Of a stretch of DNA of 63,401 nucleotides, positions 8,825 to 18,384 are shown piece by piece. This DNA is from Clostridia bacterium. Its GTDB lineage: Bacteria > Bacillota > Clostridia > Oscillospirales > Acutalibacteraceae. Every line of letters begins with the position of its first letter. Position 1 is the stretch's first letter. The notes under the pieces were generated by a model. The model saw nothing but the letters and a program-made list of their open reading frames with translations. It ran no database searches and was not told where the DNA came from. Location of the stretch: NCBI GenBank assembly GCA_017380615.1, contig JAFODQ010000021.1, positions 1 through 63,401 of the forward strand, read 5' to 3'. The position numbers were made by a program, and so were the translations under genes.

Positions 8825-11800
8825 ATGTTCAAGAAAATTTTGAACAAGATAAGCAAAGCAGTAAATGGCAGTAAGCGCGATTATATCGCTTACTGCTCTT
8901 TGCCTATTGAGGAGAAAACAGTTCTTCTTGAGGGTGGTCAAGGCTCCAATATAAACGGAAATATGTTTGCTATGCTCAAGGAGCTGTGTGAAAATCCTAG
9001 GTGGGCAGAATATAAGCCTGTGCTTGTTGTTACAGAGAAAACTCAACAAAAGGCAAAAGCCAGAGCAGAGCTTTATGGCTTTAAGGGTGTTTCTTTTGCC
9101 GTGCGTGACTCAAAGTCATATTGCAAATATCTTGCCACGGCGAAATATATTCTGACAGATAATACATTTCCGCCATATTTTAATAAAAGAGAAGGGCAAA
9201 TTTTTCTCAATACATGGCACGGAACACCTCTTAAGACGTTGGGTAAGGCTAACAAATCAAGCCTTGCTTCACTCGCAAACGTGCAGAAAAACTACCTTAT
9301 GAGCGATTATGCCTTGTTCCCAAACGAGTTTACAAGGCAGGTGTTTATGCGGGATTATGACCTTTCCTCCATATTCACAAATGTTAGCTTTATAGGTAAC
9401 TACCCAAGAAACTATATTTTCTATGACTCTGCTGCAGGGGAGACCATGAAGCAGAAGCTAGGGCTTGAGGGTAAGCGTGTGTTTGCGTATATGCCAACAT
9501 GGAGAGATGCAGACACAAAGGCACAGAAGCAAAAGCAGATTGAGAAAACAACTGAGATATTGAGAGCATTTGATGAGAAGCTGGATGATGACTGTGTGCT
9601 TCTTGTTAATCTTCATTTCCTTCTTGCTTCCGAAATAAATTGCGAAGAATTCAAACACATTGATTATTTTCCATCTGACTATGATACCTATGAGGTTCTC
9701 AATGGGTGTGATGGTCTTATCACAGACTACTCAAGTGTGTTCTTTGACTTTGCTGTATCAGGAAAAAGCATAATTCTCTTTGCCTACGACAAGGCTGATT
9801 ATCTTTCGAGTCGTGGAATTTACATGGACTTTGAAGCTCTTCCGTTTCCCATAACCGAGAGTGTGGATGAGGTTATCGATTTGATGAAAAAGGATATCCC
9901 CGTTCCACAGGAGTTCATCGATGAGTATTGTTCCTTTGGTGATGCAACCTCTTGTGAGAGATTGTTTTCCCTTATGCTCACAGGAGAAAGTGATTTTTAC
10001 AAGCTGGAAAAATACAGTCACGCCGAAAATCTTTGTCTTCTGTATGGCGGCTTGCTCCAGCCTGCCTCTTATAGAGCACTTAAGGCTTATATGGATGAAA
10101 ATCCTGACTACAGCTATGTGGTTGCATACAGAAAAGCAATGTCGCCTCAGAATAAAGAAATGCTTGATAAGCTTGTGGGAGATGTGCCCGTGTATGGTCT
10201 TCTCACAGCCTATCAGTATAAGCTGGGGGAACTCTTTGCATGGGTGCTTGCATGTATTTTCGGTTGCTTTAAATCCAAAAAACTTAAACAGTTTTTCTCT
10301 CGTGAAAAGCACAGACATTTTTATAACTTGAAGCCTTCAAAGGTGGTTGATTTTTCTCGTAACAGCAGTTTTATGGCGGGGATCCTTTCTGCTTTTGAGT
10401 GCGAAAAGGAATATGTAAAGCACAGCCGTTTTTATAAAGGAAAGCTCAGTAAAAAAGCGATATCTATTGAGAAGAGGGCAGGGTTTAAGAAGTATAGCAA
10501 TAAGGATGCCGAGAAGGATGCTGTGTTGGGACTTAATGATGCTTCCGAAAAAACAGCAGTTATCAAAAGCTTCACTTTAGCTAATAACAAGCTTCCCTTG
10601 TATTTCAATCTCGGTAAAAAAATGATAGTTCTGTCTCTTTTTAGCTTCAGCGCACCTGTTAAAACCCGTCTTTCCGATTTGTATTGTGCAGTTGGTGAGC
10701 ATACCTATAAACCAAGATTTTTCGGAAAAAACAAACGCTCATATTCACACAAGGGTATTTATTTATTGAGCATACCCGTTGAGGATATGCTTAATAACTC
10801 CGCCAAAGAAAGCGTGTTTATGTGCTTCGATTATGAAGGTCAGCGTGTGGATGGTGTGATAAGATATTTCTCGCCAATGAAAAATCTGTTCATAGGTCTT
10901 CGCGGACCGATGAATGTCCACAAAAAGACACAGACTGTTGCAGTTTTCCGTCAGCTTCAGGGTAATGAGCTTATCGTCTATGTTCGTTCAAAGAATAAAA
11001 CAGACAAGATAATTGAAAGAATCAAGCAGACAATTGCATTCGGCATCTCTCTTCTCTGGGATAGTAAGAAATCAAAGAAGCTTGTGCTTCTTTTTGAGAA
11101 AAACTCCTCAAAGTACGAGGAGAGTGCCAGTGTGTTGTTCGAAGAACTTATTAACAGTGGTTATAATAACGCATATTTCATTGTTGATAAAAAATATGAG
11201 TATCTTGACAGGATTCCTGAAAAGTACAGAAAGAATATTATTTATAAATATTCCTTTAAGCACTATCTTTATTTCTTTAAAGCAAAGACCTTTATCGGTA
11301 CGGAGGCTATTGCACATGCCTTCGATCTGAAGACCTGTAATATTCTTCCGCTTTATAAGATTTCAAGAAAGAATCTTAATTATGTTTTCCTTCAGCATGG
11401 TGTTATGTACATGGTTTCTCTTGACTCTGAATCAAGAGAAATGTTCAAGCGCAAGGAGCTTACGGGGAAATACAGAGTTGTTGTTTCATCAAAGGCTGAA
11501 AGCGACCATTTCACCACTCTTGGAAGACATCTGGAAGAGGATATTTATATATCAGGCCTTCCCAAGTTTGACAGAAACACACTTAATGCAGATGCGGAGA
11601 AAATCGTTATAATGCCAACCTGGAGGCCGTGGGAAATCAACACTGCCCGTGCTGATTTTGCTGAGTCACCATATTTTAAAATGCTTATGAAGCTTTATGA
11701 CAATGTGCCCGATGAATTAAAGGATAAGGTTATAATTCTTCCTCATCCTCTTGTTGTGAATGAGCTTTCAAAGGCTTCTGCCGAGGTAGCCGGTAAGGTG

Positions 11801-12154
11801 CTTCTTGGTGCAAGATATGATGATGTTCTTCGTACGGCAAGGCTTCTTATAACAGACTATTCCTCCATAGCCTTTGATGCCTTCTACCGTGGTTCAAATG
11901 TGATTTTCTATTGGGAGGAGAAGGATTATTGCATGGCACAGTATGGCCCGTCAACCAAGCTTATGCTCAACGAGGAAAATGTCTATGGCGATTTCTTCTA
12001 CAGCGAAGAGGGGCTTACAGAGTCAATTGCCTTTAATTATAGTAATCCTCAAACCGAGGAGCACAAAAAGAGATATTCCCGCCTTGTGGATTATCACGAC
12101 GGAAAAAATACACAGCGTCTCATAGAGTTCCTTAAGAATGATAAAATAATTTAA
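8825..12154 (+). CDS. Tandem CDP-glycerol glycerophosphotransferase (TagF-like polymerase)
   Basis: Large protein (1109 residues) with two glycerophosphotransferase domains. Domain 1 spans roughly residues 35-385, with WHGTPLKTLG at 131-140, YMPTWRDADT and LITDYSSVFFDFA. Domain 2 spans roughly 745-1100, with QHGVMYMVSLDS, IMPTWRPWE, ILPHPL and LITDYSSIAFDAFYRGS. About 350 residues lie between them, containing a TagF-like LYGGLLQPASYRALKAY segment and then sequence I do not recognise. Both domains keep the His and Asp motifs, so both may be active. The architecture suggests building a poly(glycerol-phosphate) chain, either teichoic acid or a capsule. Third gene of the operon, closed by a strong terminator. 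Confidence 0.85.
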   Translation: MFKKILNKISKAVNGSKRDYIAYCSLPIEEKTVLLEGGQGSNINGNMFAMLKELCENPRWAEYKPVLVVTEKTQQKAKARAELYGFKGVSFAVRDSKSYCKYLATAKYILTDNTFPPYFNKREGQIFLNTWHGTPLKTLGKANKSSLASLANVQKNYLMSDYALFPNEFTRQVFMRDYDLSSIFTNVSFIGNYPRNYIFYDSAAGETMKQKLGLEGKRVFAYMPTWRDADTKAQKQKQIEKTTEILRAFDEKLDDDCVLLVNLHFLLASEINCEEFKHIDYFPSDYDTYEVLNGCDGLITDYSSVFFDFAVSGKSIILFAYDKADYLSSRGIYMDFEALPFPITESVDEVIDLMKKDIPVPQEFIDEYCSFGDATSCERLFSLMLTGESDFYKLEKYSHAENLCLLYGGLLQPASYRALKAYMDENPDYSYVVAYRKAMSPQNKEMLDKLVGDVPVYGLLTAYQYKLGELFAWVLACIFGCFKSKKLKQFFSREKHRHFYNLKPSKVVDFSRNSSFMAGILSAFECEKEYVKHSRFYKGKLSKKAISIEKRAGFKKYSNKDAEKDAVLGLNDASEKTAVIKSFTLANNKLPLYFNLGKKMIVLSLFSFSAPVKTRLSDLYCAVGEHTYKPRFFGKNKRSYSHKGIYLLSIPVEDMLNNSAKESVFMCFDYEGQRVDGVIRYFSPMKNLFIGLRGPMNVHKKTQTVAVFRQLQGNELIVYVRSKNKTDKIIERIKQTIAFGISLLWDSKKSKKLVLLFEKNSSKYEESASVLFEELINSGYNNAYFIVDKKYEYLDRIPEKYRKNIIYKYSFKHYLYFFKAKTFIGTEAIAHAFDLKTCNILPLYKISRKNLNYVFLQHGVMYMVSLDSESREMFKRKELTGKYRVVVSSKAESDHFTTLGRHLEEDIYISGLPKFDRNTLNADAEKIVIMPTWRPWEINTARADFAESPYFKMLMKLYDNVPDELKDKVIILPHPLVVNELSKASAEVAGKVLLGARYDDVLRTARLLITDYSSIAFDAFYRGSNVIFYWEEKDYCMAQYGPSTKLMLNEENVYGDFFYSEEGLTESIAFNYSNPQTEEHKKRYSRLVDYHDGKNTQRLIEFLKNDKII

Positions 12155-12170
12155 ATTTAACAGAAACAGA

Positions 12171-12205
12171 AAGTAACCGGGAAAATTTTCCCGGTTACTT
12201 TTTTT
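12171..12205 (+). terminator. Rho-independent terminator of the glycerophosphate operon
   Basis: A perfect 30-base palindrome (12171-12200), half-site AAGTAACCGGGAAAA, followed by a T tract. It insulates the spoIIA operon from upstream transcription. Confidence 0.95.
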
Positions 12206-12268
12206 GACAATTTTTTTGTGTTTCGGTGTGTATATTAAATATATAAATATTCATAAGGAGTAGAGATT

Positions 12269-12613
12269 ATGCCTGTTACAATTAAATTTTCAGGAGAAAA
12301 GCTTGTTGCATATATTCAAGGTGAAGTGGATCATCACACAGCTCCCGATATCAGAGATGCGATAGATGACGCCATTCTCGTAAATGAAAAAGCAAAAACA
12401 ATTGTTCTTGATTTTTCAAGAGTGTCGTTCATGGATAGCTCGGGAGTGGGTCTTGTTATGGGGAGATATCGTCTTGCGATAAGCAAGGGGAAAAGCATTG
12501 CTGTGGAAAATCTTACCGAGAGAGACTACAAGATAATGAAAATGTCAGGGATTGAGAGGCTCGCACCCATATCCCGAAAAGAAAATAACGGAAGGTTTGG
12601 TGATGCTTTATGA
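12269..12613 (+). CDS. spoIIAA: Anti-sigma F factor antagonist
   Basis: Small STAS-domain protein (114 residues). Its unphosphorylated form releases sigma F from SpoIIAB in the forespore. The phosphorylatable serine lies in SFMDSSGVGLVMGRY, the classic SpoIIAA motif. It overlaps spoIIAB by 4 bases, and the gene order spoIIAA-spoIIAB-sigF matches Bacillus and Clostridium. The upstream gap has TTGACA (12204-12209) but no well-placed -10. A sigma-H promoter is expected for this operon; I could not identify one. Confidence 0.94.
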   Translation: MPVTIKFSGEKLVAYIQGEVDHHTAPDIRDAIDDAILVNEKAKTIVLDFSRVSFMDSSGVGLVMGRYRLAISKGKSIAVENLTERDYKIMKMSGIERLAPISRKENNGRFGDAL

Positions 12614-13047
12614 AGAAAATCAATCAGTTGAAAATGGTGTTTGATTCCCGTTCTGTAAATGAAAGCTTTTCAAGAATGGCTGTGGCTGCGTTTGCGAGTC
12701 AGCTTGATATGACAGTTGAGGAGCTCGGTGATATAAAAACAGTTGTAAGCGAGGCTGTAACTAACTGTATTGTTCACGGTTACAGCAACACAATAGGCAA
12801 AATCTACATAACCTGCACGGTGTTTGAGGAAGGCGTGATACGGGTTTCTGTGCGTGACAGAGGCTGTGGTATAAGTGATGTAAAAAAAGCAAGAGAACCA
12901 TTGTACACAAGTGTAGGTGGTGATAGGTCCGGTCTGGGCTTTACAGTGATGGAAAGCTTTTCTGATAAGCTCCTTGTCCGTTCAAAGCCCGGTGTGGGAA
13001 CAACGGTAACCATAGAAAAAATCATTAAGGGTAAGCTGAATGACTGA
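12610..13047 (+). CDS. spoIIAB: Anti-sigma F factor and serine kinase
   Basis: GHKL-fold kinase (145 residues) that binds sigma F and inactivates SpoIIAA by phosphorylation. Motifs are the N box VVSEAVTNCIVHGY, the G1 box VRDRGCGI, and the lid/G2 region GGDRSGLGFTVMESF. It is coupled to spoIIAA by ATGA and overlaps sigF by 8 bases, which fits a fixed stoichiometry of the three proteins. Confidence 0.95.
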   Translation: MKKINQLKMVFDSRSVNESFSRMAVAAFASQLDMTVEELGDIKTVVSEAVTNCIVHGYSNTIGKIYITCTVFEEGVIRVSVRDRGCGISDVKKAREPLYTSVGGDRSGLGFTVMESFSDKLLVRSKPGVGTTVTIEKIIKGKLND

Positions 13048-13693
13048 GCGCGAAAAGAGGATAACCTCGAACATTCCTTTGGTTCACGCCTGCGCTAAGA
13101 GATTTGTTAACAGAGGCGTTGAATATGATGATTTGTATCAGGCGGGATGTGTGGGACTCATAAAGGCTGTCAATGGCTTTGATGAAACCAGGGGCTTTGA
13201 GTTTTCTACCTATGCTGTTCCGGCTATTCTTGGTGAAATTAAAAGGATTTTCAGAGATAGCGGTACATTGAAGGTCAGCAGAAGCATCAAGGAAAAATCA
13301 CGCATGGTATGGAGTGAAAAAGAAAAGCTGTCAGCTGTTCTATGCCGTGAGCCCACAGTAAAAGAGTTGTCCGAGCACCTTGGAATGGATACTTGTCGGG
13401 TCAGTGAGTTGCTTCTTGCGTTTCAGCCTGTTTTGTCTCTTACACCCACAGATGACGAAGAAAAGGCAGAGCTTGATGTGCCTGTGGAAAATCAGGAGAA
13501 AATAGATGACATGATTTGCCTAAAATCCTGCTTGTCATCTCTTGGTGCCATGGACAGAAAAATAATAATTCTTCGCTATTTCGGTTCAAAAACTCAATCG
13601 GATGTTGCACGTGAGATGGGAATGTCTCAGGTGCAGGTATCGAGAAGAGAAAAGAAAATTCTGGGTGAAATAAAGGAAAAAATGAGGGTTTAG
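13040..13693 (+). CDS. sigF: RNA polymerase sigma factor F
   Basis: First forespore-specific sigma factor, 217 residues. Region 2 is clear (YDDLYQAGCVGLIKAV, then FEFSTYAVPAILGEIKR), and region 3 follows (REPTVKELSEHLGM). Region 4 has a helix-turn-helix (YFGSKTQSDVAREMGMSQVQVSRREK). Its place at the end of spoIIAA-spoIIAB separates it from the closely related sigma G. Confidence 0.95.
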   Translation: MTEREKRITSNIPLVHACAKRFVNRGVEYDDLYQAGCVGLIKAVNGFDETRGFEFSTYAVPAILGEIKRIFRDSGTLKVSRSIKEKSRMVWSEKEKLSAVLCREPTVKELSEHLGMDTCRVSELLLAFQPVLSLTPTDDEEKAELDVPVENQEKIDDMICLKSCLSSLGAMDRKIIILRYFGSKTQSDVAREMGMSQVQVSRREKKILGEIKEKMRV

Positions 13694-13769
13694 TTACTTT
13701 ATCAAAAAATTCTTATTATAATAAACAAAAGAATGTTTAAATTGATATGCTAAAAAATTAGTCATATAC

Positions 13770-13798
13770 TTGCAAAAATTCACAGTTTGTTATAGAAT
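13770..13798 (+). promoter_or_regulatory. SigA-type promoter for pgk
   Basis: TTGCAA (13770-13775), 17-base spacer, TAGAAT (13793-13798), about 40 bases before the pgk start. No terminator hairpin is visible in the AT-rich stretch 13694-13769 after sigF. Confidence 0.65.
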
Positions 13799-13839
13799 AT
13801 ATTCGGTAAAAAATTAACAAACAAAAGGAGTTATCAATC

Positions 13840-15051
13840 ATGGGTCTTTTAAACAAGAAAACAGTTGATGATATCAACGCAAAAGGCAAAAAGGTTCTCG
13901 TTCGTTGTGACTTTAACGTTCCTCTTAAGGATGGCGTTATCACAGACGAAAACCGTATCACAGCGGCACTCCCAACAATCAAAAAGCTTATTGCTGACGG
14001 TGCACAGGTAATTCTCTGCTCACACCTTGGCAAAGTTAAAAATGGTCCTAACGAGAAGGAATCTCTCGCTCCTGTTGCAAAGAGACTTTCAGAGGTTCTC
14101 GGTCAGGATGTTGTTTTCGCAGCAGATGATGTTGTTGTTGGCGAAAATGCAAAGGCTGCAGTTGCAGCAATGAAGGATGGCGATGTTGTTCTTCTTCAGA
14201 ACACACGTTTCCGCCCGGAAGAAACAAAGAATGGTGAAGCATTCTCAAAGGAGCTTGCTTCTCTTTGCGATATCTATGTTAACGATGCATTCGGTGCAGC
14301 TCACAGAGCACACTGCTCAACAGTTGGTGTAGCATCATTCGTTGAAGAAGCTGCAGTTGGTTACCTTATGGGTAAAGAGCTTCAGTATCTCGGCAACGCT
14401 GTTGAAGATCCACAGAGACCATTCGTTACAATTCTCGGTGGTGCAAAGGTTGCAGATAAGCTCAATGTTATTGAAAATCTTCTCAACAAGGCAGACACAC
14501 TCATCATCGGTGGTGGTATGGCTTACACATTCCTCGCAGCAAAGGGCTACACAGTAGGTACATCTCTTCTTGACGAAACAAAGATTGACTACTGCAAGGA
14601 TATGCTTGCAAAGGCAGAGGAGAAGGGCGTTAAGATTCTTCTTCCTGTTGATGTTACAACAGCTAAGGAATTCCCAAATCCAATCGATGCTGAAATCGAA
14701 GTAACAGTTTATGATGCAGACAAGATCCCTGCAGAGGTTATGGGTCTTGATATCGGTCCTAAGACAGCAGAGCTTTATGCAGATGCTGTTAAGTCAGCAA
14801 AGACAGTTGTTTGGAACGGTCCTATGGGCGTTTTTGAAAACCCGATTCTTGCAAAGGGCACAATCGCTGTTGCAAAGTCTCTTGCTGAAACAGATGCAAC
14901 AACAATCATCGGTGGTGGTGATTCAGCAGCAGCTGTTAACACTCTTGGCTTTGGTCCTAAAATGACTCACATCTCAACAGGTGGCGGTGCATCTCTTGAG
15001 TTCCTTGAGGGTAAGGCACTTCCTGGTATTGAGGCAGTTAACGATAAATAA
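13840..15051 (+). CDS. pgk: Phosphoglycerate kinase
   Basis: Glycolytic ATP-forming step from 1,3-bisphosphoglycerate to 3-phosphoglycerate. At 403 residues it has normal length. Signatures are [12 protein letters not shown] near the amino end, the substrate-binding [23 protein letters not shown], and the nucleotide loop [14 protein letters not shown] near the carboxyl end. AAAGGAG lies 8 bases before the ATG. Codon use is strongly biased towards a few codons, as expected for high expression. It leads pgk-tpiA-gpmI. Confidence 0.98.
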   Translation: MGLLNKKTVDDINAKGKKVLVRCDFNVPLKDGVITDENRITAALPTIKKLIADGAQVILCSHLGKVKNGPNEKESLAPVAKRLSEVLGQDVVFAADDVVVGENAKAAVAAMKDGDVVLLQNTRFRPEETKNGEAFSKELASLCDIYVNDAFGAAHRAHCSTVGVASFVEEAAVGYLMGKELQYLGNAVEDPQRPFVTILGGAKVADKLNVIENLLNKADTLIIGGGMAYTFLAAKGYTVGTSLLDETKIDYCKDMLAKAEEKGVKILLPVDVTTAKEFPNPIDAEIEVTVYDADKIPAEVMGLDIGPKTAELYADAVKSAKTVVWNGPMGVFENPILAKGTIAVAKSLAETDATTIIGGGDSAAAVNTLGFGPKMTHISTGGGASLEFLEGKALPGIEAVNDK

Positions 15052-15132
15052 TTTTGCAAGGGCACTGTTATTTGTCGCTTTCCCGGTAAGAAGATTTTAT
15101 AAAAATAAAGTTATGTGAAAGGGTTTACAGAT

Positions 15133-15900
15133 ATGGATAAATCACTTCGTAAAGCAGTTATCGCAGGTAACTGGAAAATGAACAAAACTCCTGATGAGGC
15201 AAAGGCTATCATCAGCGAAATGAAGCCTCTCGTTGCAGGTGCTGATTGCGATGTTGTTCTTTGTGTTCCTTACATCGACATCTTCGCAGCACAGGAAGCA
15301 GCTGCAGGCTCAAACATCAAAATCGGTGCTGAAAACTGCCACTGGGCAGAGAGTGGTGCTTTCACTGGTGAGGTTTCTGCTCCAATGCTCAAGGCTATCG
15401 GCGTTGAATATGTAATCATCGGTCACTCAGAGAGAAGACAGTATTTCGGCGAAACAGACGATACTGTTAACAAGAGAGTTCGTGCAGCTCTTGACAGCGG
15501 CCTCACAGTAATTCTTTGTGTTGGTGAGCTTCTTGATGAGCGTAAGAAGGGCGTAACAATGGAAGTTGTTCGTTCACAGACAAAGATTGCTCTTCAGGGC
15601 GTTTCAAAGGATGAGCTTGACAGAATTATCATCGCTTACGAGCCAGTTTGGGCTATCGGCACAGGTGAAACAGCAACAGCTGAGCAGGCAAATGAGGTTA
15701 ACCACGCAATCCGTGAGGTGCTTGGTGAAATCTATTGCACAGAGTGTGCAAGCCATGTGACAATCCAGTACGGTGGCTCAATGAATGCTAAGAATGCAGC
15801 AGAGCTTCTCGCACAGGAGGATGTTGATGGTGGTCTTATCGGTGGTGCTTCTCTCAAGGCAGAGGACTTCTCAGTTATCGTTAAGGCAGCAAGCATCTAA
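15133..15900 (+). CDS. tpiA: Triosephosphate isomerase
   Basis: Interconverts dihydroxyacetone phosphate and glyceraldehyde 3-phosphate. Catalytic residues are visible: Lys in GNWKMNK, His in IGHSERRQYF and Glu in IIAYEPVWAIGTG. The phosphate loop YGGSMNAKNA is present. The start is placed at ATG 15133 behind GAAAGGG, giving 255 residues; the in-frame GTG at 15115 would include the ribosome site. The 81-base gap after pgk shows no terminator. Confidence 0.98.
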   Translation: MDKSLRKAVIAGNWKMNKTPDEAKAIISEMKPLVAGADCDVVLCVPYIDIFAAQEAAAGSNIKIGAENCHWAESGAFTGEVSAPMLKAIGVEYVIIGHSERRQYFGETDDTVNKRVRAALDSGLTVILCVGELLDERKKGVTMEVVRSQTKIALQGVSKDELDRIIIAYEPVWAIGTGETATAEQANEVNHAIREVLGEIYCTECASHVTIQYGGSMNAKNAAELLAQEDVDGGLIGGASLKAEDFSVIVKAASI

Positions 15901-15914
15901 GTAAAATTTCAACA

Positions 15915-15935
15915 GGGCAGGCGATTCGTCTGCCC
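15915..15935 (+). other. Intercistronic hairpin between tpiA and gpmI
   Basis: GGGCAG (15915-15920) pairs with CTGCCC (15930-15935). No T tract follows (GAAAATTTTGT), so this is more likely an mRNA processing or stability element than a strong terminator. Confidence 0.4.
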
Positions 15936-15965
15936 GAAAATTTTGTATAAAGGCAGGAAAAACAA

Positions 15966-17537
15966 ATGTCTGAAAAAATTCTTCTCGTCGTAATGGACGG
16001 CGTAGGTTATTCAAAAACGGGTCTTGGTGACGCTGTAACACTTGCAAACACACCAGTACTTGACAAGCTTCTTAAGGAGTGTCCCAATGTACGCCTCAAG
16101 GCACACGGTGGTGCTGTTGGTCTCCCATCAGATGACGATATGGGCAACAGTGAGGTTGGTCACAATGCTCTCGGCTGTGGTCAGGTTTATTCTCAGGGTG
16201 CAAAGCTTGTAAACGAATCAATCGAATCGGGTAAAATCTATCAGTCAACTGCATGGAAGGAAATTGCAGGCAACTGTATCGAAAAGAGCTCAACTCTTCA
16301 TTTTATTGGTCTTCTTTCTGATGGTAATGTTCACTCAAACATCTCTCATCTTATTGAGATGCTCAAGCAGGCAAAGGCAGAAGGCGTTAAGAATGTTCGT
16401 TGTCATATCCTTCTTGACGGTCGTGATGTTCCTGCAACATCAGGTCTTGTTTATGTTGAACAGCTTGAAAATGCACTTGCAGAGTTAAACGATGACACCT
16501 TCTGTGGCAGAATTGCATCAGGTGGCGGCAGAATGGTTGTTACAATGGACCGTTATCAGGCAAACTGGAACATGGTTAAGATTGGCTGGGATACCCACGT
16601 TAAGGGCATCGGCAGACAGTTTGAAACAGCTAAGGATGCAATTGAAACATATCGTGCAGAAAATGAGGGAATGATTGACCAGGATCTTCTTCCTTTTGTT
16701 ATTGCAGAAGATGGTAAGCCTGTAGGCACAATTGTTGATGGTGACAGCGTTGTTCTCTTCAACTTCCGTGGTGACCGTGCAATTGAGCTTTCAATGGCAT
16801 TTGATGATGAAGAGTTCACATATTTTGACAGAGGCGCAAAGCTCGATGTTTGCTATGCAGGTATGCTTCAGTACGATGGCGACCTCAAGCTTCCTGCTCG
16901 CTTCCTTGTTAATCCACCTGAAATCAAGGACACTCTTTCAGAGCTTCTCGTTTCAAAGGGTATGAATCAGTTTGCTGTTTCCGAAACACAGAAATATGGC
17001 CATGTTACATATTTCTGGAACGGTAACAAGAGCGATAAATTCTCAGAAGAGCTTGAAACATTTATGGAAATTCCATCAGATAAGGTTTCCTTCGATGAAA
17101 GACCATGGATGAAATCAGCAGAGGTTACAGATGCTGTTATTGAGGCTATGGAAAGCGGCAAATATGATTTCATCCGTTGTAACTATCCAAACGGTGACAT
17201 GGTAGGTCACACAGGTAACCTTGATGCAACAATCACAGCTGTTGAGGCTGTTGACCTTGCTCTTGCAAGAGTTCTTAAGGTTGCAGATAAATGTGGTGTA
17301 ACAGTTCTTATCACTGCTGACCATGGTAATGCAGATGAAATGCTTGAAAAGAATAAGAAGGGCGATGTTGCTGTCAGAACAGCTCACTCACTCAACGAGG
17401 TTCCTTTCATTATCTACAGCAAAAACGCTTATGAGGTTAAGGAAGGCTCCTTCGGTCTTGCGAATGTTGCTCCCACAGTGGCAAGAATTTTCGGCATTGA
17501 GCCATACGCTTCATGGGAAGAGTCAATTGTTAAATAA
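15966..17537 (+). CDS. gpmI: Phosphoglycerate mutase, 2,3-bisphosphoglycerate-independent
   Basis: Alkaline-phosphatase-fold, manganese-dependent mutase that interconverts 3- and 2-phosphoglycerate. Visible motifs are the metal-binding VVMDGVGYS, the phosphoserine nucleophile in DDDMGNSEVGHNALG, LLDGRDVPATSG, and the C-terminal metal sites CNYPNGDMVGHTG and ITADHGNADEM. At 523 residues it has family length. GCAGGAAA lies upstream of the ATG. Third gene of the glycolytic cluster, closed by a shared hairpin. Confidence 0.98.
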   Translation: MSEKILLVVMDGVGYSKTGLGDAVTLANTPVLDKLLKECPNVRLKAHGGAVGLPSDDDMGNSEVGHNALGCGQVYSQGAKLVNESIESGKIYQSTAWKEIAGNCIEKSSTLHFIGLLSDGNVHSNISHLIEMLKQAKAEGVKNVRCHILLDGRDVPATSGLVYVEQLENALAELNDDTFCGRIASGGGRMVVTMDRYQANWNMVKIGWDTHVKGIGRQFETAKDAIETYRAENEGMIDQDLLPFVIAEDGKPVGTIVDGDSVVLFNFRGDRAIELSMAFDDEEFTYFDRGAKLDVCYAGMLQYDGDLKLPARFLVNPPEIKDTLSELLVSKGMNQFAVSETQKYGHVTYFWNGNKSDKFSEELETFMEIPSDKVSFDERPWMKSAEVTDAVIEAMESGKYDFIRCNYPNGDMVGHTGNLDATITAVEAVDLALARVLKVADKCGVTVLITADHGNADEMLEKNKKGDVAVRTAHSLNEVPFIIYSKNAYEVKEGSFGLANVAPTVARIFGIEPYASWEESIVK

Positions 17538-17555
17538 TTGAATAAAGCGTAAAAG

Positions 17556-17586
17556 AAAGACATCTTGAGTTTATCAAGATGTCTTT
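17556..17586. terminator. Bidirectional terminator between gpmI and the PHP gene
   Basis: AAAGACATCTTGA (17556-17568) pairs with TCAAGATGTCTTT (17574-17586). A-rich and T-rich flanks let it act on both convergent genes. The stop codon of the minus-strand gene is inside its right arm. Confidence 0.85.
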
Positions 17587-18251
17587 TGTTCTTTTATAAG
17601 CTTAAAATTACCATTTTTGAGAATTCTTATTAAATCATCATTTGATTTTATTGGCTCTTGGGTTATTATTCCGCCAAAGCCCAGACTACTGTGTCTGTGG
17701 CAATCGCTTCCGCTTGTTCTCACTGAAGCGTTGATTTCCTCTGCCCATTTTGCTGCACTTTCATTTTCCTCGACTGAGGCTTTTCCGTTGAAAACCTCCA
17801 CACCGTCAAGATAATCAGGGTTGGCTCTTGTAATGAGCTTTCTGAATGGGTGTGCTTGTAAAAACAAGCAGCCTCGCTCTCTTAATAATCTGCTTGCTCT
17901 TCTTATATATGTTTTGAGAAGGAAGGGTAACTCGTAAAGCATTTCTTCGGTTATACCATATATGATGTAATCGTTTACGGTAGCATAAAACCTTAATTCC
18001 ATTCCGAGGAGCACAGTGAAATCTTCTGTTTCGTATTGCTTTGCTTCTCTGTAAGCTTTTAAGTAATGGTCAATTGCCTTCTTTTTGTTGAAAAATTCAT
18101 TTGGGTTAAAGGTCATGGGGGAATAGTGGTCGGTGAGCACAATGCCTGAGTAACCGGCTTTTTTGTACTCTTCAATTACCTCCTTGACGGGGAGTGAAGC
18201 ACATCTGCTTACTTCCTTTGTGTGAGCGTGTAGCTCATATTTATATTCCAT
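17574..18251 (-). CDS. PHP-domain metal-dependent phosphoesterase
   Basis: 225 residues. The start is placed at 18251, where AGAGGTGAGG precedes the ATG; an upstream in-frame start (18284) lacks a site. The metal-ligand motifs of the PHP fold are all present: HAHT, TDHY, GMELRF, QAHPF and SDCHRHSS. Small PHP proteins include nucleoside-phosphate phosphatases and HisK-type histidinol-phosphate phosphatases. The his operon here contains no recognisable phosphatase, so a histidinol-phosphatase role is possible but unproven. It lies convergent to gpmI. Confidence 0.8.
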   Translation of the reverse strand: MEYKYELHAHTKEVSRCASLPVKEVIEEYKKAGYSGIVLTDHYSPMTFNPNEFFNKKKAIDHYLKAYREAKQYETEDFTVLLGMELRFYATVNDYIIYGITEEMLYELPFLLKTYIRRASRLLRERGCLFLQAHPFRKLITRANPDYLDGVEVFNGKASVEENESAAKWAEEINASVRTSGSDCHRHSSLGFGGIITQEPIKSNDDLIRILKNGNFKLIKEQKTS

Positions 18252-18322
18252 TTCCTCACCTCTGCTTTTAAAAATTGACTGCATTATTATACTATCAAAT
18301 CATAATTTAATCAATTATTATC

Positions 18323-18351
18323 TTGAAATAATTGTAAAAATAATATATTCT
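18323..18351 (+). promoter_or_regulatory. Possible promoter for the secreted protein gene
   Basis: TTGAAA (18323-18328), 17-base spacer, TATTCT (18346-18351), in an AT-rich divergent intergenic region. The -10 match is only moderate. Confidence 0.4.
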
Positions 18352-18384
18352 ATACATATAAAATCAAAAGGAGAGTGTTAGACT

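Noticed and set aside
12204..12236. TTGACA ... TATATT as a SigA promoter for spoIIA
   Set aside because: The spacer is 21 bases and the -35 lies in the T tract of the upstream terminator. spoIIA operons use sigma H, whose elements I could not place.
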